Assembly: GCA_934121885.1 (NCBI GenBank)
Contig: CAKOVH010000011.1
Span: 1-49,240, forward strand
Direction of reading: 5' to 3'
DNA length: 49,240 bases
Source: an uncultured Clostridia bacterium
GTDB taxonomy: Bacteria; Bacillota; Clostridia; TANB77; CAG-508
The notes beneath the pieces are model-generated. The model was not told where the DNA came from, searched no databases, and worked only from the letters and a program-made list of their open reading frames with translations. Position numbers and translations under genes: made by a program. Below are positions 24,780 through 34,078 of this stretch, in pieces (within the stretch, counting starts at the first letter, position 1; each line of letters opens with the position of its first letter).

Positions 24780-25959
24780 CTATTATTACTCCTACTAATT
24801 CTTCAAATCGTTTACAATATTTTTCAATGCTATATTTTTTTGCTATGTTTTTATTGTATTCAGAATCGTATGAATTCAATTTACTTAGCATTTCTTTTAT
24901 AGCCTCTTCAAGTTCTCTTTCAACATTCTTTTCCTTTTTTATCATAATAGCTGAATTGCTATCTACTAATTCTGGTATTGCTCCTGAGTTTGTAACAATC
25001 ACTGGTTTTCCAGAAGCTAAAAATTCTACAACAGTTAATGCAAATCCTTCTTCACATATAGAAGGAACTATACCAAAATCACAAATTTTATATATATAAG
25101 GCATATCTTCATAATTAATATATCCTGTAAATATTATATTTTCATTATTATTAGCCAAGTCATTAAGTTTTTTAACAAATTTAGTGTTTTTTCCCTTTCC
25201 GTACGACGAACTTCCAACTATTATTAATTTTAAATTTTTTATTTTACAATTATTGAATGCTTTTAATAATTGCAAAATTCCCTTCTCTTCAACTAATCTA
25301 CCACTATACATAACAACAATATCATCATTAGATATTTTATATCTTTTCTTATAATCTAATATAGTGTTTTCTTCACTAGAAATAGATAAATATTTCTTAA
25401 CATCTATTCCATTATACAAAAGTTTAACATTTGAATTATCATTATCGATTTCTATAACTTTATTCATAACATAATTACTTAAACACCATATTTCATCATA
25501 AGCTTTTTTTATTTCATTAGCTTGTTCTGTTTGTTTGTTTAAATTATCATTATGCATGTGTAAAACTAACTTTTTAGGGTTTAATTTTCGTAGTTCTAAT
25601 CCGAATTGAGGTACATTTTCCACTATAATTAAATCATAATTTTCTATATTATTTTTTATATTCTTTATAACTTCACTTAGATATTCATTTGCACAATATC
25701 TCTTTTCTAACTTTCTTTTTGCAACCTTAAATATATTTTTTAAATGAAATATAAAATTTTTATTAATATGTATAAATTTACACATATTATATTCCTTTTC
25801 CATATCTTTTGATTCTTTATCTAGAATAGTACATATTGTAACATTATATTGCTTCCTTTTTTCATTTTCTTTTAGAAACATATCTATCAAATACTCAACT
25901 GCTCCACCTTTTGCTGGTGGAAAAGGTAATGTACTTGAATTAATAATCAATATATTCAT
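24766..25959 (-). CDS. Glycosyltransferase family 4 (GT-B) enzyme
   Basis: A 397-aa retaining glycosyltransferase. The start MNILIINSSTLPFPPAKGGAVEYL is typical of GT4. The donor-binding motifs are VMYSGRLVEEKGILQLLKAF near residue 220 and the E-X7-E-type PSICEEGFALTVVEFLASGKPVIVTNSGAIPELV near residue 300. The sugar donor and acceptor are unknown. Its start is preceded by GGTGG, a weaker site. It lies between the family 8 transferase and the polymerase. Confidence 0.88.
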   Translation of the reverse strand: MNILIINSSTLPFPPAKGGAVEYLIDMFLKENEKRKQYNVTICTILDKESKDMEKEYNMCKFIHINKNFIFHLKNIFKVAKRKLEKRYCANEYLSEVIKNIKNNIENYDLIIVENVPQFGLELRKLNPKKLVLHMHNDNLNKQTEQANEIKKAYDEIWCLSNYVMNKVIEIDNDNSNVKLLYNGIDVKKYLSISSEENTILDYKKRYKISNDDIVVMYSGRLVEEKGILQLLKAFNNCKIKNLKLIIVGSSSYGKGKNTKFVKKLNDLANNNENIIFTGYINYEDMPYIYKICDFGIVPSICEEGFALTVVEFLASGKPVIVTNSGAIPELVDSNSAIMIKKEKNVERELEEAIKEMLSKLNSYDSEYNKNIAKKYSIEKYCKRFEELVGVIIDENK

Positions 25960-25972
25960 ATATTTTTACCAC

Positions 25973-26926
25973 CTATAAAAATTTTCTTCTTATGTCTAAT
26001 GTTTTTTCAAATAATACATATATTAAAAATGGATATTTATCATAAACCTTCTTTCTTAATAGAACATGCTTATTCATGCCGTTTTTATCAAGTTCTTTAT
26101 CAAATTCTGATGAATTTAATATATTTAAGTATTTATCTTTTAATGGATGAGTACAGTCGCGTTTCCAAGGTCTACTGTAAAATTTTTCTATGTAATGAAT
26201 TACAACTGGCTCATTTACAGCACTATCAATTTCCTTTTGACTATAATAATTATGAACATTATATAAAAAATTACTTTGTTTAACTGTTAAATAAATCATT
26301 TCTGGCATCATATTATATTTTGGATTTAATATTAGTATTTTTTTCTTGCATACACCATTTATAATTCCTTGATCGTGATGATTAACTTTTCCATTATGTT
26401 TTTTTATAAAGTCTACAATCATTTCTTCGACATTATCTTCTCTCCATTTTTTTAGGTTCATTAGCAATACACCTGAATTGATGTACCTATCGTTTTTGTT
26501 CATTCCGATTTTCTTTAAAAGGTAATATGCTGCATTATCTTGTACTCCTGCAACATAATAATCATCTATGTTTGTTTCATATAATTCTTTTATAGAACTA
26601 TTAATTATAGTGTCTGAATCCAAATAAAGGATTTTATCAATTTCGTCAATTTTATCTAAAAACAATCTAGAAAATGCTGCTTTAGGAAAATTTACCTTTA
26701 CATCTAAATTTTCACATAATTTGTTGCAATTTAAGAATGTTAGTTCTCTTTTATATCTATTTACAATTGATACTAATTTTTCTTTTAATTCTTCACTTAT
26801 ATTATCTTCAATAATATAAATATGTATATTTTCTAAATTTTTATTGTTTTCTAGTAAAGATATTAATGATATTCCTACATGTTTTGCATAATTTTGATCT
26901 GATGCATATGCTACATTATATATCAT
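25973..26926 (-). CDS. Glycosyltransferase family 8
   Basis: A 317-aa GT-A retaining transferase. The start IYNVAYASDQNYAKHVGISLISLLENN, the metal-binding LDSDTIIN (near residue 102), and the INSGVLLMNLKKWRE segment (near residue 153) with NHHDQGIING place it in family 8, enzymes that transfer galactose or glucose with retention. A late HYIEKFYSRPWKRDC segment also fits. It probably adds one sugar of the repeat unit. AGGAGG lies 6 bases before the ATG. Confidence 0.9.
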   Translation of the reverse strand: MIYNVAYASDQNYAKHVGISLISLLENNKNLENIHIYIIEDNISEELKEKLVSIVNRYKRELTFLNCNKLCENLDVKVNFPKAAFSRLFLDKIDEIDKILYLDSDTIINSSIKELYETNIDDYYVAGVQDNAAYYLLKKIGMNKNDRYINSGVLLMNLKKWREDNVEEMIVDFIKKHNGKVNHHDQGIINGVCKKKILILNPKYNMMPEMIYLTVKQSNFLYNVHNYYSQKEIDSAVNEPVVIHYIEKFYSRPWKRDCTHPLKDKYLNILNSSEFDKELDKNGMNKHVLLRKKVYDKYPFLIYVLFEKTLDIRRKFL

Positions 26927-26927
26927 C

Positions 26928-28025
26928 TTAATCCTCCTCGTTCATTTTTAAATACTTAAATTCTAGATTTTTTGTTAATTTTTTTATGTCATAATTTGAT
27001 TTTTTTGCGTACTCGTAATATTTTTTTCTATCTATTTTACTTAAATTCATTGCTTCAAAAGCCCATTCATCTGCAGAAGATTTTAAAGATTTTTGACAAT
27101 ATAGGTTACATATTTTTGCTTCCTCTGGTATTATATCAGAACAAATACATTTTAGTCCAGCAGTTTGTGCTTCAACAAGTACAATTCCTAACCCTTCAAA
27201 TTTTGAAGGAAATATAAAACAATCTATAGCAGAATATATTTTATTAACATCACTTCTATTGCCAAGAAAAATAACCTTATCATCTATTTTTTTATTTTTT
27301 ACCAGTTGTTTTATTTCATTTTCTAACTCTCCAGTTCCTACTAAGACTAATCTGGCTTTTGGATTTTTGTTTACAATACTTTCGAATATTTCTATTAAAA
27401 ATCTATGATTTTTTTGCTTGCAAAATCTTCCTACATGTCCATATACTAAATTATCTTCTTGTAAACTCAATTCATTTCTTATTTCTTTTCTATATTCTTC
27501 ATTATATTTAAATTTTTCAAGTTCAATTGAATTTGGAATTACTTCAAACTTTTTATTTTTAAACAAAAACTTACCAGCTTCTTTTGAACAAGCAAAATTT
27601 TCAGTACTAAGATTTTTATATGGTTTTATTAATATTCTTTTCAAATGTCCCTTTAATGTATTTTCTGTATTGGTGTTATGACTATGAGCAATTCTTATTT
27701 TTACTCCATTTTTCTTAGCTATCCAAAATATTATAAATCCTATACTAGCCATATGACAATGAATAACTTTATATTCTTTATGTTCTTTAAAGAATTTATC
27801 TAAATCTTTTATATATTTGATTATATTATTATCATTTCTTAAGCTGAATCTATAAATTTTTCCTCCAAGTCTTTCTATTTCATCATCATAAAATTTCTTT
27901 TCTTTATAATTTACCAAAAAGTCAAATTGTACTTTACTTCTATCAATATTCCTATAAACATTCATAATAAATGTTTCTAATCCACCTGCTTGCATATTAG
28001 GAACGATTTGCAATATCCTTACCAT
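26928..28025 (-). CDS. Glycosyltransferase family 4 (GT-B), second copy
   Basis: A 365-aa enzyme. VRILQIVPNMQAGGLETFIMNVY at the start and GHVGRFCKQKNHRFLIEIFE, LVLVGTGELEN, FPSKFEGLGIVLVEAQTAGLKCICSD in the C-terminal half are GT4 donor-site motifs with the conserved Glu pair. The ribosome site is weak (AGTAAGG). It is distinct in sequence from the other GT4 enzyme and should make a different bond. It sits immediately after the GT2 gene (2-base gap). Confidence 0.88.
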   Translation of the reverse strand: MVRILQIVPNMQAGGLETFIMNVYRNIDRSKVQFDFLVNYKEKKFYDDEIERLGGKIYRFSLRNDNNIIKYIKDLDKFFKEHKEYKVIHCHMASIGFIIFWIAKKNGVKIRIAHSHNTNTENTLKGHLKRILIKPYKNLSTENFACSKEAGKFLFKNKKFEVIPNSIELEKFKYNEEYRKEIRNELSLQEDNLVYGHVGRFCKQKNHRFLIEIFESIVNKNPKARLVLVGTGELENEIKQLVKNKKIDDKVIFLGNRSDVNKIYSAIDCFIFPSKFEGLGIVLVEAQTAGLKCICSDIIPEEAKICNLYCQKSLKSSADEWAFEAMNLSKIDRKKYYEYAKKSNYDIKKLTKNLEFKYLKMNEED

Positions 28026-28027
28026 AA

Positions 28028-28861
28028 TTATACCTTACTCTTCTTTCTTAAAAAATTTCTATAAATGTAATCTCTCACTGCGTTTGGCATTAAGCAAACA
28101 ATTATATGTGGTATTGTACTTTTTAAATAATCTAATAATGAAAAGTATCCTGTATGTAATTGCTCATTTTTGAATTTAAGTATCGATTTCATATACTTAA
28201 TTCCACCACGTCTTTTATAAAAATCTTTGCCAATTCTCATATATACTAAAGGTTTTTGTATATTGTAACATTTACATCCACTTTTTAACATCCTAATATA
28301 TATATCATAATCTTCACATAAATAAAACTCTCTATAATTTCCAGCCTTCATAACTTCACTTTTCCTATACAATAATGAAGGATGTCTAAAAGGGCAACGT
28401 TTTTTTGAAAATTTGTATATTTCTTCTTGCGTCTCCGGTAATATAACATGACAATTTACATTATCTATACTTCCTTCGAACTCTTCTACATTACAACCGA
28501 CCAAACCTAAACTTTCATCTTTTTCAAAAATTTTAAATTGCTCTTCTATTCTATTTTTACATGAGTAATCATCAGAGTCCATTCTTGCAATAAATTCATA
28601 TTTGCAGTTTTCTATTCCTATTCTTAGTGCAGGACCTAATCCTACATTTTTTTCAAGTTTTACTATATTAAATAAATTTTGATATTCATCTACATACTTT
28701 TTTATAACATTTTCTAATTCATCTGTTAATTTCCCATCTTCTACAAGAACAAATTCACTAGGAAATATTGTTTGTTCTAACATACTTTTAATGCTATAAT
28801 CTAGCCATTCTGCTTTTTCCTTATAATAAACAGACATTAAAACACTATATTCTCTATTCAT
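28028..28861 (-). CDS. Glycosyltransferase family 2
   Basis: A 277-aa GT-A inverting enzyme. The start at 28861 (MNREYSVLMSVYYKEK) is favoured: AAAAGGATAG lies about 8 bases upstream, whereas the frame's TTG at 28879 lacks a site. The nucleotide-binding start, QTIFPSEFVLVEDGKL, and the metal-binding ARMDSDDYS (near residue 90) mark GT2, and CPFRHPSLLYRKS and EDYDIYIRML follow. No membrane helix is evident. Its sugar specificity is unknown. Confidence 0.88.
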   Translation of the reverse strand: MNREYSVLMSVYYKEKAEWLDYSIKSMLEQTIFPSEFVLVEDGKLTDELENVIKKYVDEYQNLFNIVKLEKNVGLGPALRIGIENCKYEFIARMDSDDYSCKNRIEEQFKIFEKDESLGLVGCNVEEFEGSIDNVNCHVILPETQEEIYKFSKKRCPFRHPSLLYRKSEVMKAGNYREFYLCEDYDIYIRMLKSGCKCYNIQKPLVYMRIGKDFYKRRGGIKYMKSILKFKNEQLHTGYFSLLDYLKSTIPHIIVCLMPNAVRDYIYRNFLRKKSKV

Positions 28862-28903
28862 AAATTCTATCCTTTTCAAAAATATTTTTTCGTTTTTGTT
28901 TTT

Positions 28904-29608
28904 CTATCTAGCCCCTTCTTTTTCTAGAACCTTTTTAAATGTTTTTAGTAAAATTTTTATATCATACATTGTACTTTTGTCACTATTATATGTATAATCC
29001 ATCTCAAGTCTTTGGTCAAATGAGATATCATTTCTTCCAGACACTTGCCATATTCCTGTAATACCAGGTTTAGATTTTACAATATCATTATATAAATTTT
29101 TCATATCTTCTTTTTCTCTTGGTAAATATGGTCTAGGTCCTACAAGACTCATGTTACCTATAAATACATTTATTAATTGTGGTAATTCATCTATACTTGT
29201 CTTTCTTATAATTTTTCCAATTTTAGTAACTCTAGGATCATTTTGTAGTTTCTTGTATTTTTTATACTCTTTTCTTGCTTCTTCATTTTCCTTTAAGTAT
29301 TTATCTAAAAGTTTATCAGCTCCTACAACCATTGATCTATACTTGTACATTTTAAATAATTTTCCATTTTCTCCTATTCTTTCTTGTACTAATATAGCTG
29401 GTCCTTTTGAATCAATTTTTATAAGTAAACATATAAATAACATTATTGGTGCAAGTACAATAAGTGCCATTCCTGAGATAACGAAATCATACGTTCTCTT
29501 TACTGTCATGTAAACCTTCTTTTTGTCTATCAGACTTCTTTCTTTTACAACTACTAAATCAGTTGATATAAGTACATCATCAATATTATTTACAAAATTG
29601 GTTTGCAT
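28904..29608 (-). CDS. Priming sugar transferase (undecaprenyl-phosphate sugar phosphotransferase)
   Basis: A 234-aa enzyme of the WcaJ/CpsE/EpsL type that puts the first sugar-1-phosphate on undecaprenyl phosphate. The start at 29608 (MQTNFVN) is used because TGGAGG precedes it; the frame opens seven codons earlier. One N-terminal membrane helix (FVISGMALIVLAPIMLFICLLI) leads to the catalytic core KYRSM, DPRVTKIGKIIRKTSIDELPQL, NMSLVGPRPYLPRE and KPGITGIWQVSGRND. It is the short (soluble-core) form lacking the polytopic N-domain. This commits the locus to a lipid-linked pathway. Confidence 0.93.
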   Translation of the reverse strand: MQTNFVNNIDDVLISTDLVVVKERSLIDKKKVYMTVKRTYDFVISGMALIVLAPIMLFICLLIKIDSKGPAILVQERIGENGKLFKMYKYRSMVVGADKLLDKYLKENEEARKEYKKYKKLQNDPRVTKIGKIIRKTSIDELPQLINVFIGNMSLVGPRPYLPREKEDMKNLYNDIVKSKPGITGIWQVSGRNDISFDQRLEMDYTYNSDKSTMYDIKILLKTFKKVLEKEGAR

Positions 29609-29647
29609 ATATTTTCCTCCATTTAACATCCTTTTAATTTTTTCATC

Positions 29648-30685
29648 TTATTGTGTATATCCTGTTTTTCTAATGATTTCATTACTTATTTGTTTTACTG
29701 TTTTTGATGCTGTATAGTCTTCTTGTCCATATATTTCTTGGTGTAATTTTACAACATTACTTTCTAGTGTTATTGCTGGTCCATACCATATTCCACCTAT
29801 TGTTGCTCCTCTTGTTTTGTATGGCCATCCAATATTTTCTTTAACCTTGTAGCTTACCATTTCTGGAATCATTGATAAAATTTCTTTTGATTCTATGTTT
29901 GTATAAATTTTTGGTAGTAAAATATCTGTAAGTTCGTCAAGTTGTTTAACATTTAATGTTTTTGCTTTTTCAAAGGCTTTCATTACAACTGTTCTCATTC
30001 TTTCAGTTCTTTTATAATCTCCACCTGCTGTGTATCTAATCCTTGAATACGCTAATGCTTGTACACCATCTACATGTTGTTCTCCCGCTTCTGTTAACTC
30101 TTTTGATGAATGTTTTGTTACCCTATTTATTTCTCGAATATATGGGTTTATGTACTTTAATTCCTCATTAGTTATATCAAGTTCAATACCATTTATAGCA
30201 TCTACACTTTCAACAACTGCCTCAAAATTTACTGTTACAAATTCTTTTATATCTAAGTCTAAGTTTGTATTTAGTGTGCTTAAAGCAAGAGTAGGACCAC
30301 CATATGAATATGCATGATTAACTTTATCTAAATTGCGACCTGTAAGTTTTAAATATGTATCTCTATATACAGATACTAAACTTACCTCTTTTGTGTCTTG
30401 ATTTATTGCTGCTAAAATTATGCAATCACTTCTATTTCCTGTTCCATAATCATCTGATCTCGAATCTATGCCAAGTAATGCAATTGTTCTAAAACCTTTT
30501 AATTCTTCTTGCTCTTTAACTTCTTCATTTATTTCAATTTCATTTGTATCCACTTCTACATAGTTAATTTTATTTAGTTTGTTTTTTATGAATATAAATC
30601 CATAAACTCCAGCACCTACTGCTGTTAGTAGAATAATACATAAGATTATAAGTATAACTCTTTTAACTACTTTTCCTTTTTTCAT
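29648..30685 (-). CDS. LytR-CpsA-Psr (LCP) family glycan ligase
   Basis: A 345-aa membrane-anchored protein. One N-terminal helix (VILIILCIILLTAVGAGVYGFIFI). The LCP domain shows ALLGIDSRSDDYGTGNRSDCIILAAIN near residue 68, SVYRDTYLKL near residue 100, and YSRIRYTAGGDYKRTERMR near residue 215, the Asp and Arg residues that hold the lipid pyrophosphate. LCP enzymes transfer polymers from the lipid carrier to peptidoglycan, so the product of this locus is probably wall-linked. GGAG stands 5 bases before the ATG. Second gene of the locus. Confidence 0.93.
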   Translation of the reverse strand: MKKGKVVKRVILIILCIILLTAVGAGVYGFIFIKNKLNKINYVEVDTNEIEINEEVKEQEELKGFRTIALLGIDSRSDDYGTGNRSDCIILAAINQDTKEVSLVSVYRDTYLKLTGRNLDKVNHAYSYGGPTLALSTLNTNLDLDIKEFVTVNFEAVVESVDAINGIELDITNEELKYINPYIREINRVTKHSSKELTEAGEQHVDGVQALAYSRIRYTAGGDYKRTERMRTVVMKAFEKAKTLNVKQLDELTDILLPKIYTNIESKEILSMIPEMVSYKVKENIGWPYKTRGATIGGIWYGPAITLESNVVKLHQEIYGQEDYTASKTVKQISNEIIRKTGYTQ

Positions 30686-30701
30686 TTTAAACTCCTATTA
30701 T

Positions 30702-33155
30702 TTAAATAGCTTGGCTCTCATTTGATTTTAAATCATATACTTTAACTGCTAAGTCTACTAAATCTTCATAGTTAATTTCATCACCATACTCAATGAATAA
30801 TTCTTTTTTATTTAATTTTTCTTTTATCTCGCTCATTTCAATTACATTGTTTTTATGTACAGTAGATGTTTTTGATATTTTTTCTTTTTGAGTCTTGCTG
30901 TTTTCTTTTACTATTTTTTCTGCTAATTTTTCATATTTAGAATTTAATTCTTCTATTTGTTTTCTTTGTTCTTGCTTTAATTCGTAAATCATTTCTGCTA
31001 TGCTTTCTTCTGTTCTGTCATTTTCTATCATTTTTTCTATTGTGTTTACCTTATCATATTTGTTATTTAATTTTTGAATTTCAAGAACTATATTATTTAG
31101 TACTATGCTTGCATCTAAGTTTTCTATTTTCTTGTTTTGAATGTCAAGTTTTTCTAAAATCTTATTTATTGCTTCTTTATTATCTATATTGTTTATTTGC
31201 TCTGATAATTTATTAAATTCATCTTTATTATCTAAGCTATTTATTTTTTCTAATATTTGACTTAAAAACTCTTTGCTATCTAAACTTGCAATTTTAGCAT
31301 TTTGTTCTTCCTTTATGTCTTGAATCATCTCTATAATTCTTTCTTCTGATTCATTATCTTCAATTGCATCTTCAATATTATTTACTTTATTTATTAACCC
31401 TTTTATTTCATTTTCATAATTTAATTCTTGTAATTTTTCTTCAATTACATTTTTGGTTTCTGCATTTGTTTCATTTAGCTTCTTTAATAATTCATTTCTA
31501 ATTATGTTTTCTTTAATGTCTTCTGCTAATTTGTTTTTGTCTAATTCGCTATTATATATATTTCTCATTTCTCCAACTAATTTAGTGTAATTTTCTAAAT
31601 TAATATCAGGTAGCTTTAATAGCTTTTCTTCAAGTATATCTATCTTTTTACCAAGATTTTCAATTTTTTCACTTGATTTATTCTCTATAATCTCTTTATT
31701 TTCTATAATTTCTATATTATCTTTTCTATTTTGTATTAATTCTTCTACACTGTATGATTTAAGTTCTATTTTGTTATTAGCTGTTTTTTCTCCGTAATAG
31801 TAACCTTTTGTATATTCCTTATTCTTAATATCTTTTTTGTTTAAAATTACGCCTTCAATATTTCCATTAGCATTTTTAATTGATTTTATAACATTTTTTA
31901 AATCTTCAATTTTTGTTTTTCTACTTTCTGTTACAAGTATTGTTGTGTCTGCTATTTGTGATACTGGAATACTATCTGATACTAAGTTACAAGGTGTTCC
32001 ATCTATAATAACTATGTCATATATGCATTTTAACATGTATATAAGGTCTCTCATTTTGCTTGATAATAATAGTTCTGAAGGGTTTGGAGGTATAGCTCCA
32101 ATTGTTATAATATGTACTTTTGGTATTTGAGTTTCTTGTATATAATTTTTAAGTGTTTCATAATCATCTTTGCCTTGTATTTCACTTAAACAATTAGATA
32201 AACCTTTAATATTTTTTACTTTGAAAATATTATGTTGTCTTCCTTTTCTCATATCTGCATCTACTATAATTACATTTTTATTTGATTGAGCATATGCAAC
32301 TGCCATATTAGATGCTATCCAGCTTTTACCTTCTCCAGAATTACAACTTGTAAATAGTATTGCTCTTGAGTTTCCATTTGTTTTAGTAAATGATATATTT
32401 GTTCTTATTGTTTTTAAAGCTTCAGAAATAACAGATTTACTATTGCTTTGAACTATTAACTCTTCGGCATCTTTGTTTTTATATTTTGGAACTGTTCCTA
32501 TTACATTTACATCTGTAAATTCTTCAATATCTTGTTCAATTTTTATTGTTGTATCAAAGAAATATATACAAGCTATCATGCACACTGAAAAAACACTTCC
32601 TATAACTAAGAAGCCTATTATATCTCTTGCATGGTTTATATTGTATGGTGTAATCTCAAATGATGCTTCGTCAACAATATTAATGTTGTCCATTTTGTAA
32701 ATCTGTTTTACCTCTTCAATAAAAACCTTACTTAATTCTCTTAAAATTTCTTGTGCTTCTATTGCACTTTCATTTATTACACCTATTTTGATGATTTGTG
32801 TATCATCTACTTTTTCTATTTGTACATTTTTATCTAATTCTTCCTCTGTAACATCTAAACTCAAGTTTTTAATAACTTGTCCTAATACATTTTGACTTTT
32901 TAAAATTTTTCCATAAGTTGATATTAAACTTTTGTTTAAGTTAAGTTCTGTTTGTGTAACAGTATTACCCTCTTGATTTAGGTTGTTACTTGCCAAAACC
33001 ATTGTTGATACTGATTTGTACTTTGGTGTAACCATATTATATGAATAAAAGTATCCGCATATTGCAAATATAAATAGTACTATTACTATTTTAATACTAT
33101 TTTTCTTTAATACACTGCTTAATCTTTTTAGATTAACATTTTCCTTTTTTTCCAT
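30702..33155 (-). CDS. Fused Wzz chain-length regulator / tyrosine kinase with C-terminal coiled coil
   Basis: An 817-aa protein. Residues 1-210 are a Wzz domain with helices at about 20-38 and 182-203. Residues about 230-450 are a BY-kinase domain with Walker A SCNSGEGKSW (about 271), Walker A' VDADMRKGR and Walker B VIIDGTPC, then a short tyrosine group KGYYYGEKT. Residues about 490-760 are a long coiled coil rich in Glu, Lys, Asn and Leu with duplicated units (EERIIEMIQDIKEEQ and EESIAEMIYELKQEQ; INSLDNKDEFNK and INNIDNKEAINK). Ordinary Wzz-kinase fusions end at the Tyr cluster, near 720-750 aa in proteobacteria and without such a tail. First gene of the locus; it has a paralogous, unfused pair at 18.5-20 kb. 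GGTGGTGG serves as ribosome site. Confidence 0.9.
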   Translation of the reverse strand: MEKKENVNLKRLSSVLKKNSIKIVIVLFIFAICGYFYSYNMVTPKYKSVSTMVLASNNLNQEGNTVTQTELNLNKSLISTYGKILKSQNVLGQVIKNLSLDVTEEELDKNVQIEKVDDTQIIKIGVINESAIEAQEILRELSKVFIEEVKQIYKMDNINIVDEASFEITPYNINHARDIIGFLVIGSVFSVCMIACIYFFDTTIKIEQDIEEFTDVNVIGTVPKYKNKDAEELIVQSNSKSVISEALKTIRTNISFTKTNGNSRAILFTSCNSGEGKSWIASNMAVAYAQSNKNVIIVDADMRKGRQHNIFKVKNIKGLSNCLSEIQGKDDYETLKNYIQETQIPKVHIITIGAIPPNPSELLLSSKMRDLIYMLKCIYDIVIIDGTPCNLVSDSIPVSQIADTTILVTESRKTKIEDLKNVIKSIKNANGNIEGVILNKKDIKNKEYTKGYYYGEKTANNKIELKSYSVEELIQNRKDNIEIIENKEIIENKSSEKIENLGKKIDILEEKLLKLPDINLENYTKLVGEMRNIYNSELDKNKLAEDIKENIIRNELLKKLNETNAETKNVIEEKLQELNYENEIKGLINKVNNIEDAIEDNESEERIIEMIQDIKEEQNAKIASLDSKEFLSQILEKINSLDNKDEFNKLSEQINNIDNKEAINKILEKLDIQNKKIENLDASIVLNNIVLEIQKLNNKYDKVNTIEKMIENDRTEESIAEMIYELKQEQRKQIEELNSKYEKLAEKIVKENSKTQKEKISKTSTVHKNNVIEMSEIKEKLNKKELFIEYGDEINYEDLVDLAVKVYDLKSNESQAI

Positions 33156-33176
33156 ATTCCACCACCCATCTTCTTT

Positions 33177-33205
33177 ATTATACCATAATTATGTAAAATA
33201 TGCAA
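33177..33205 (-). promoter_or_regulatory. Promoter of the polysaccharide locus
   Basis: Minus strand TTGCAT (33205-33200), a 17-base spacer and TATAAT (33182-33177), about 20 bases before the start of the 817-aa gene. Probably drives the whole 15.4-kb minus-strand series. Confidence 0.75.
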
Positions 33206-33310
33206 CATTTTATGTTTACTTTTATTTTCTTATGTAACTTTATATAACTCGTATTCTATATATAACTTCGCAATTGATACAGACTAAAGTAACTTAACCT
33301 TGTTATATAC

Positions 33311-33343
33311 AAAAAAAGCTTATCTAAATTTTAGATAAACTTT
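33311..33343 (-). terminator. Terminator of the spoIIIA operon
   Basis: Stem of about 12 bp around TTTATCTAAA / TTTAGATAA with a seven-T tail on the minus strand, just after spoIIIAH. Confidence 0.85.
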
Positions 33344-33352
33344 ACTTTTAAT

Positions 33353-34060
33353 TTATTCTTTATTTGAAATATGTATATTCTCGATTTTAGAATTTAACTC
33401 TCTTGTTATAATATTTTGAACTTGTGCAATTTGTTCTGCCTCTAGCTTTTTAGATTTTATTATTACATTAATACTTGCATTATTAACAAATATAATTAAG
33501 TCTTCAAAACCTTTGTTTTTAATTAAATTTTCTGTTATCATAATTGCATTTTTCTGTTCATTTATTTTCTTTATCTCACTTTGAGCTGTTGATTTTTGGC
33601 TTTCACTTATACCGCTCTTTTCTAATATTTTTTGATATGTTTCTACCATTTGTGAATACATTTTTTCTCTTTCTAATCTTGATTCTGTGAAGTATTCACT
33701 TGTTGTTACTGTTTTTGAATTTGTTTCTATAGTATTATTTTCTTGCTTGTTATCCGCTTCTTTATTGTTATCTTTATTGTTATCTTTATTACTATCTTCA
33801 TTACTGTCTTCTTCATTTTTTATTGTATTTTCTTCCGTTACATTTAAACTTTCGGCTTTTATCTCATTTGAATCTGTCGGCTTTGTGCTTACTAGCTGAG
33901 CATCACCAATTGCTGCCATTTGCTCTGAGTCTATTAGGCTTCCTGTTTCAGCTGTTTTATTAAAATCTGAGCCATTGTTTGTGAAATTTAAGTATCCTGC
34001 TGCCATTAACATTAAAGCAATAACTGATATAATTACTTGATTTTTCTTAAAGAATTTCAT
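33353..34060 (-). CDS. spoIIIAH: Stage III sporulation protein AH
   Basis: A 235-aa protein, last gene of the operon. An N-terminal membrane helix (NQVIISVIALMLMAAGYLNF, residues 7-26) and an extracellular domain. SpoIIIAH sits in the mother-cell membrane and binds forespore SpoIIQ, forming the channel linking the two cells during engulfment. The EscJ/FliF-like ring-forming segment is in the last ~100 residues (GFEDLIIFVNNASINVIIKSKKLEAEQIAQVQNIITRELN). The linker (residues 65-115) is highly acidic and Asn-rich, longer than usual. Confidence 0.93.
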   Translation of the reverse strand: MKFFKKNQVIISVIALMLMAAGYLNFTNNGSDFNKTAETGSLIDSEQMAAIGDAQLVSTKPTDSNEIKAESLNVTEENTIKNEEDSNEDSNKDNNKDNNKEADNKQENNTIETNSKTVTTSEYFTESRLEREKMYSQMVETYQKILEKSGISESQKSTAQSEIKKINEQKNAIMITENLIKNKGFEDLIIFVNNASINVIIKSKKLEAEQIAQVQNIITRELNSKIENIHISNKE

Positions 34061-34078
34061 TTAATTACCTCCTAAAAA

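Noticed and set aside
17731..33271. The 10-mer ATAACTTCGC occurs at 17731-17740 and again near 33262-33271, flanking the polysaccharide locus like attachment sites.
   Set aside because: Ten bases is too short; the flanking sequences do not match, and at 17731 it is part of a stem. No integrase or other mobile gene is nearby.
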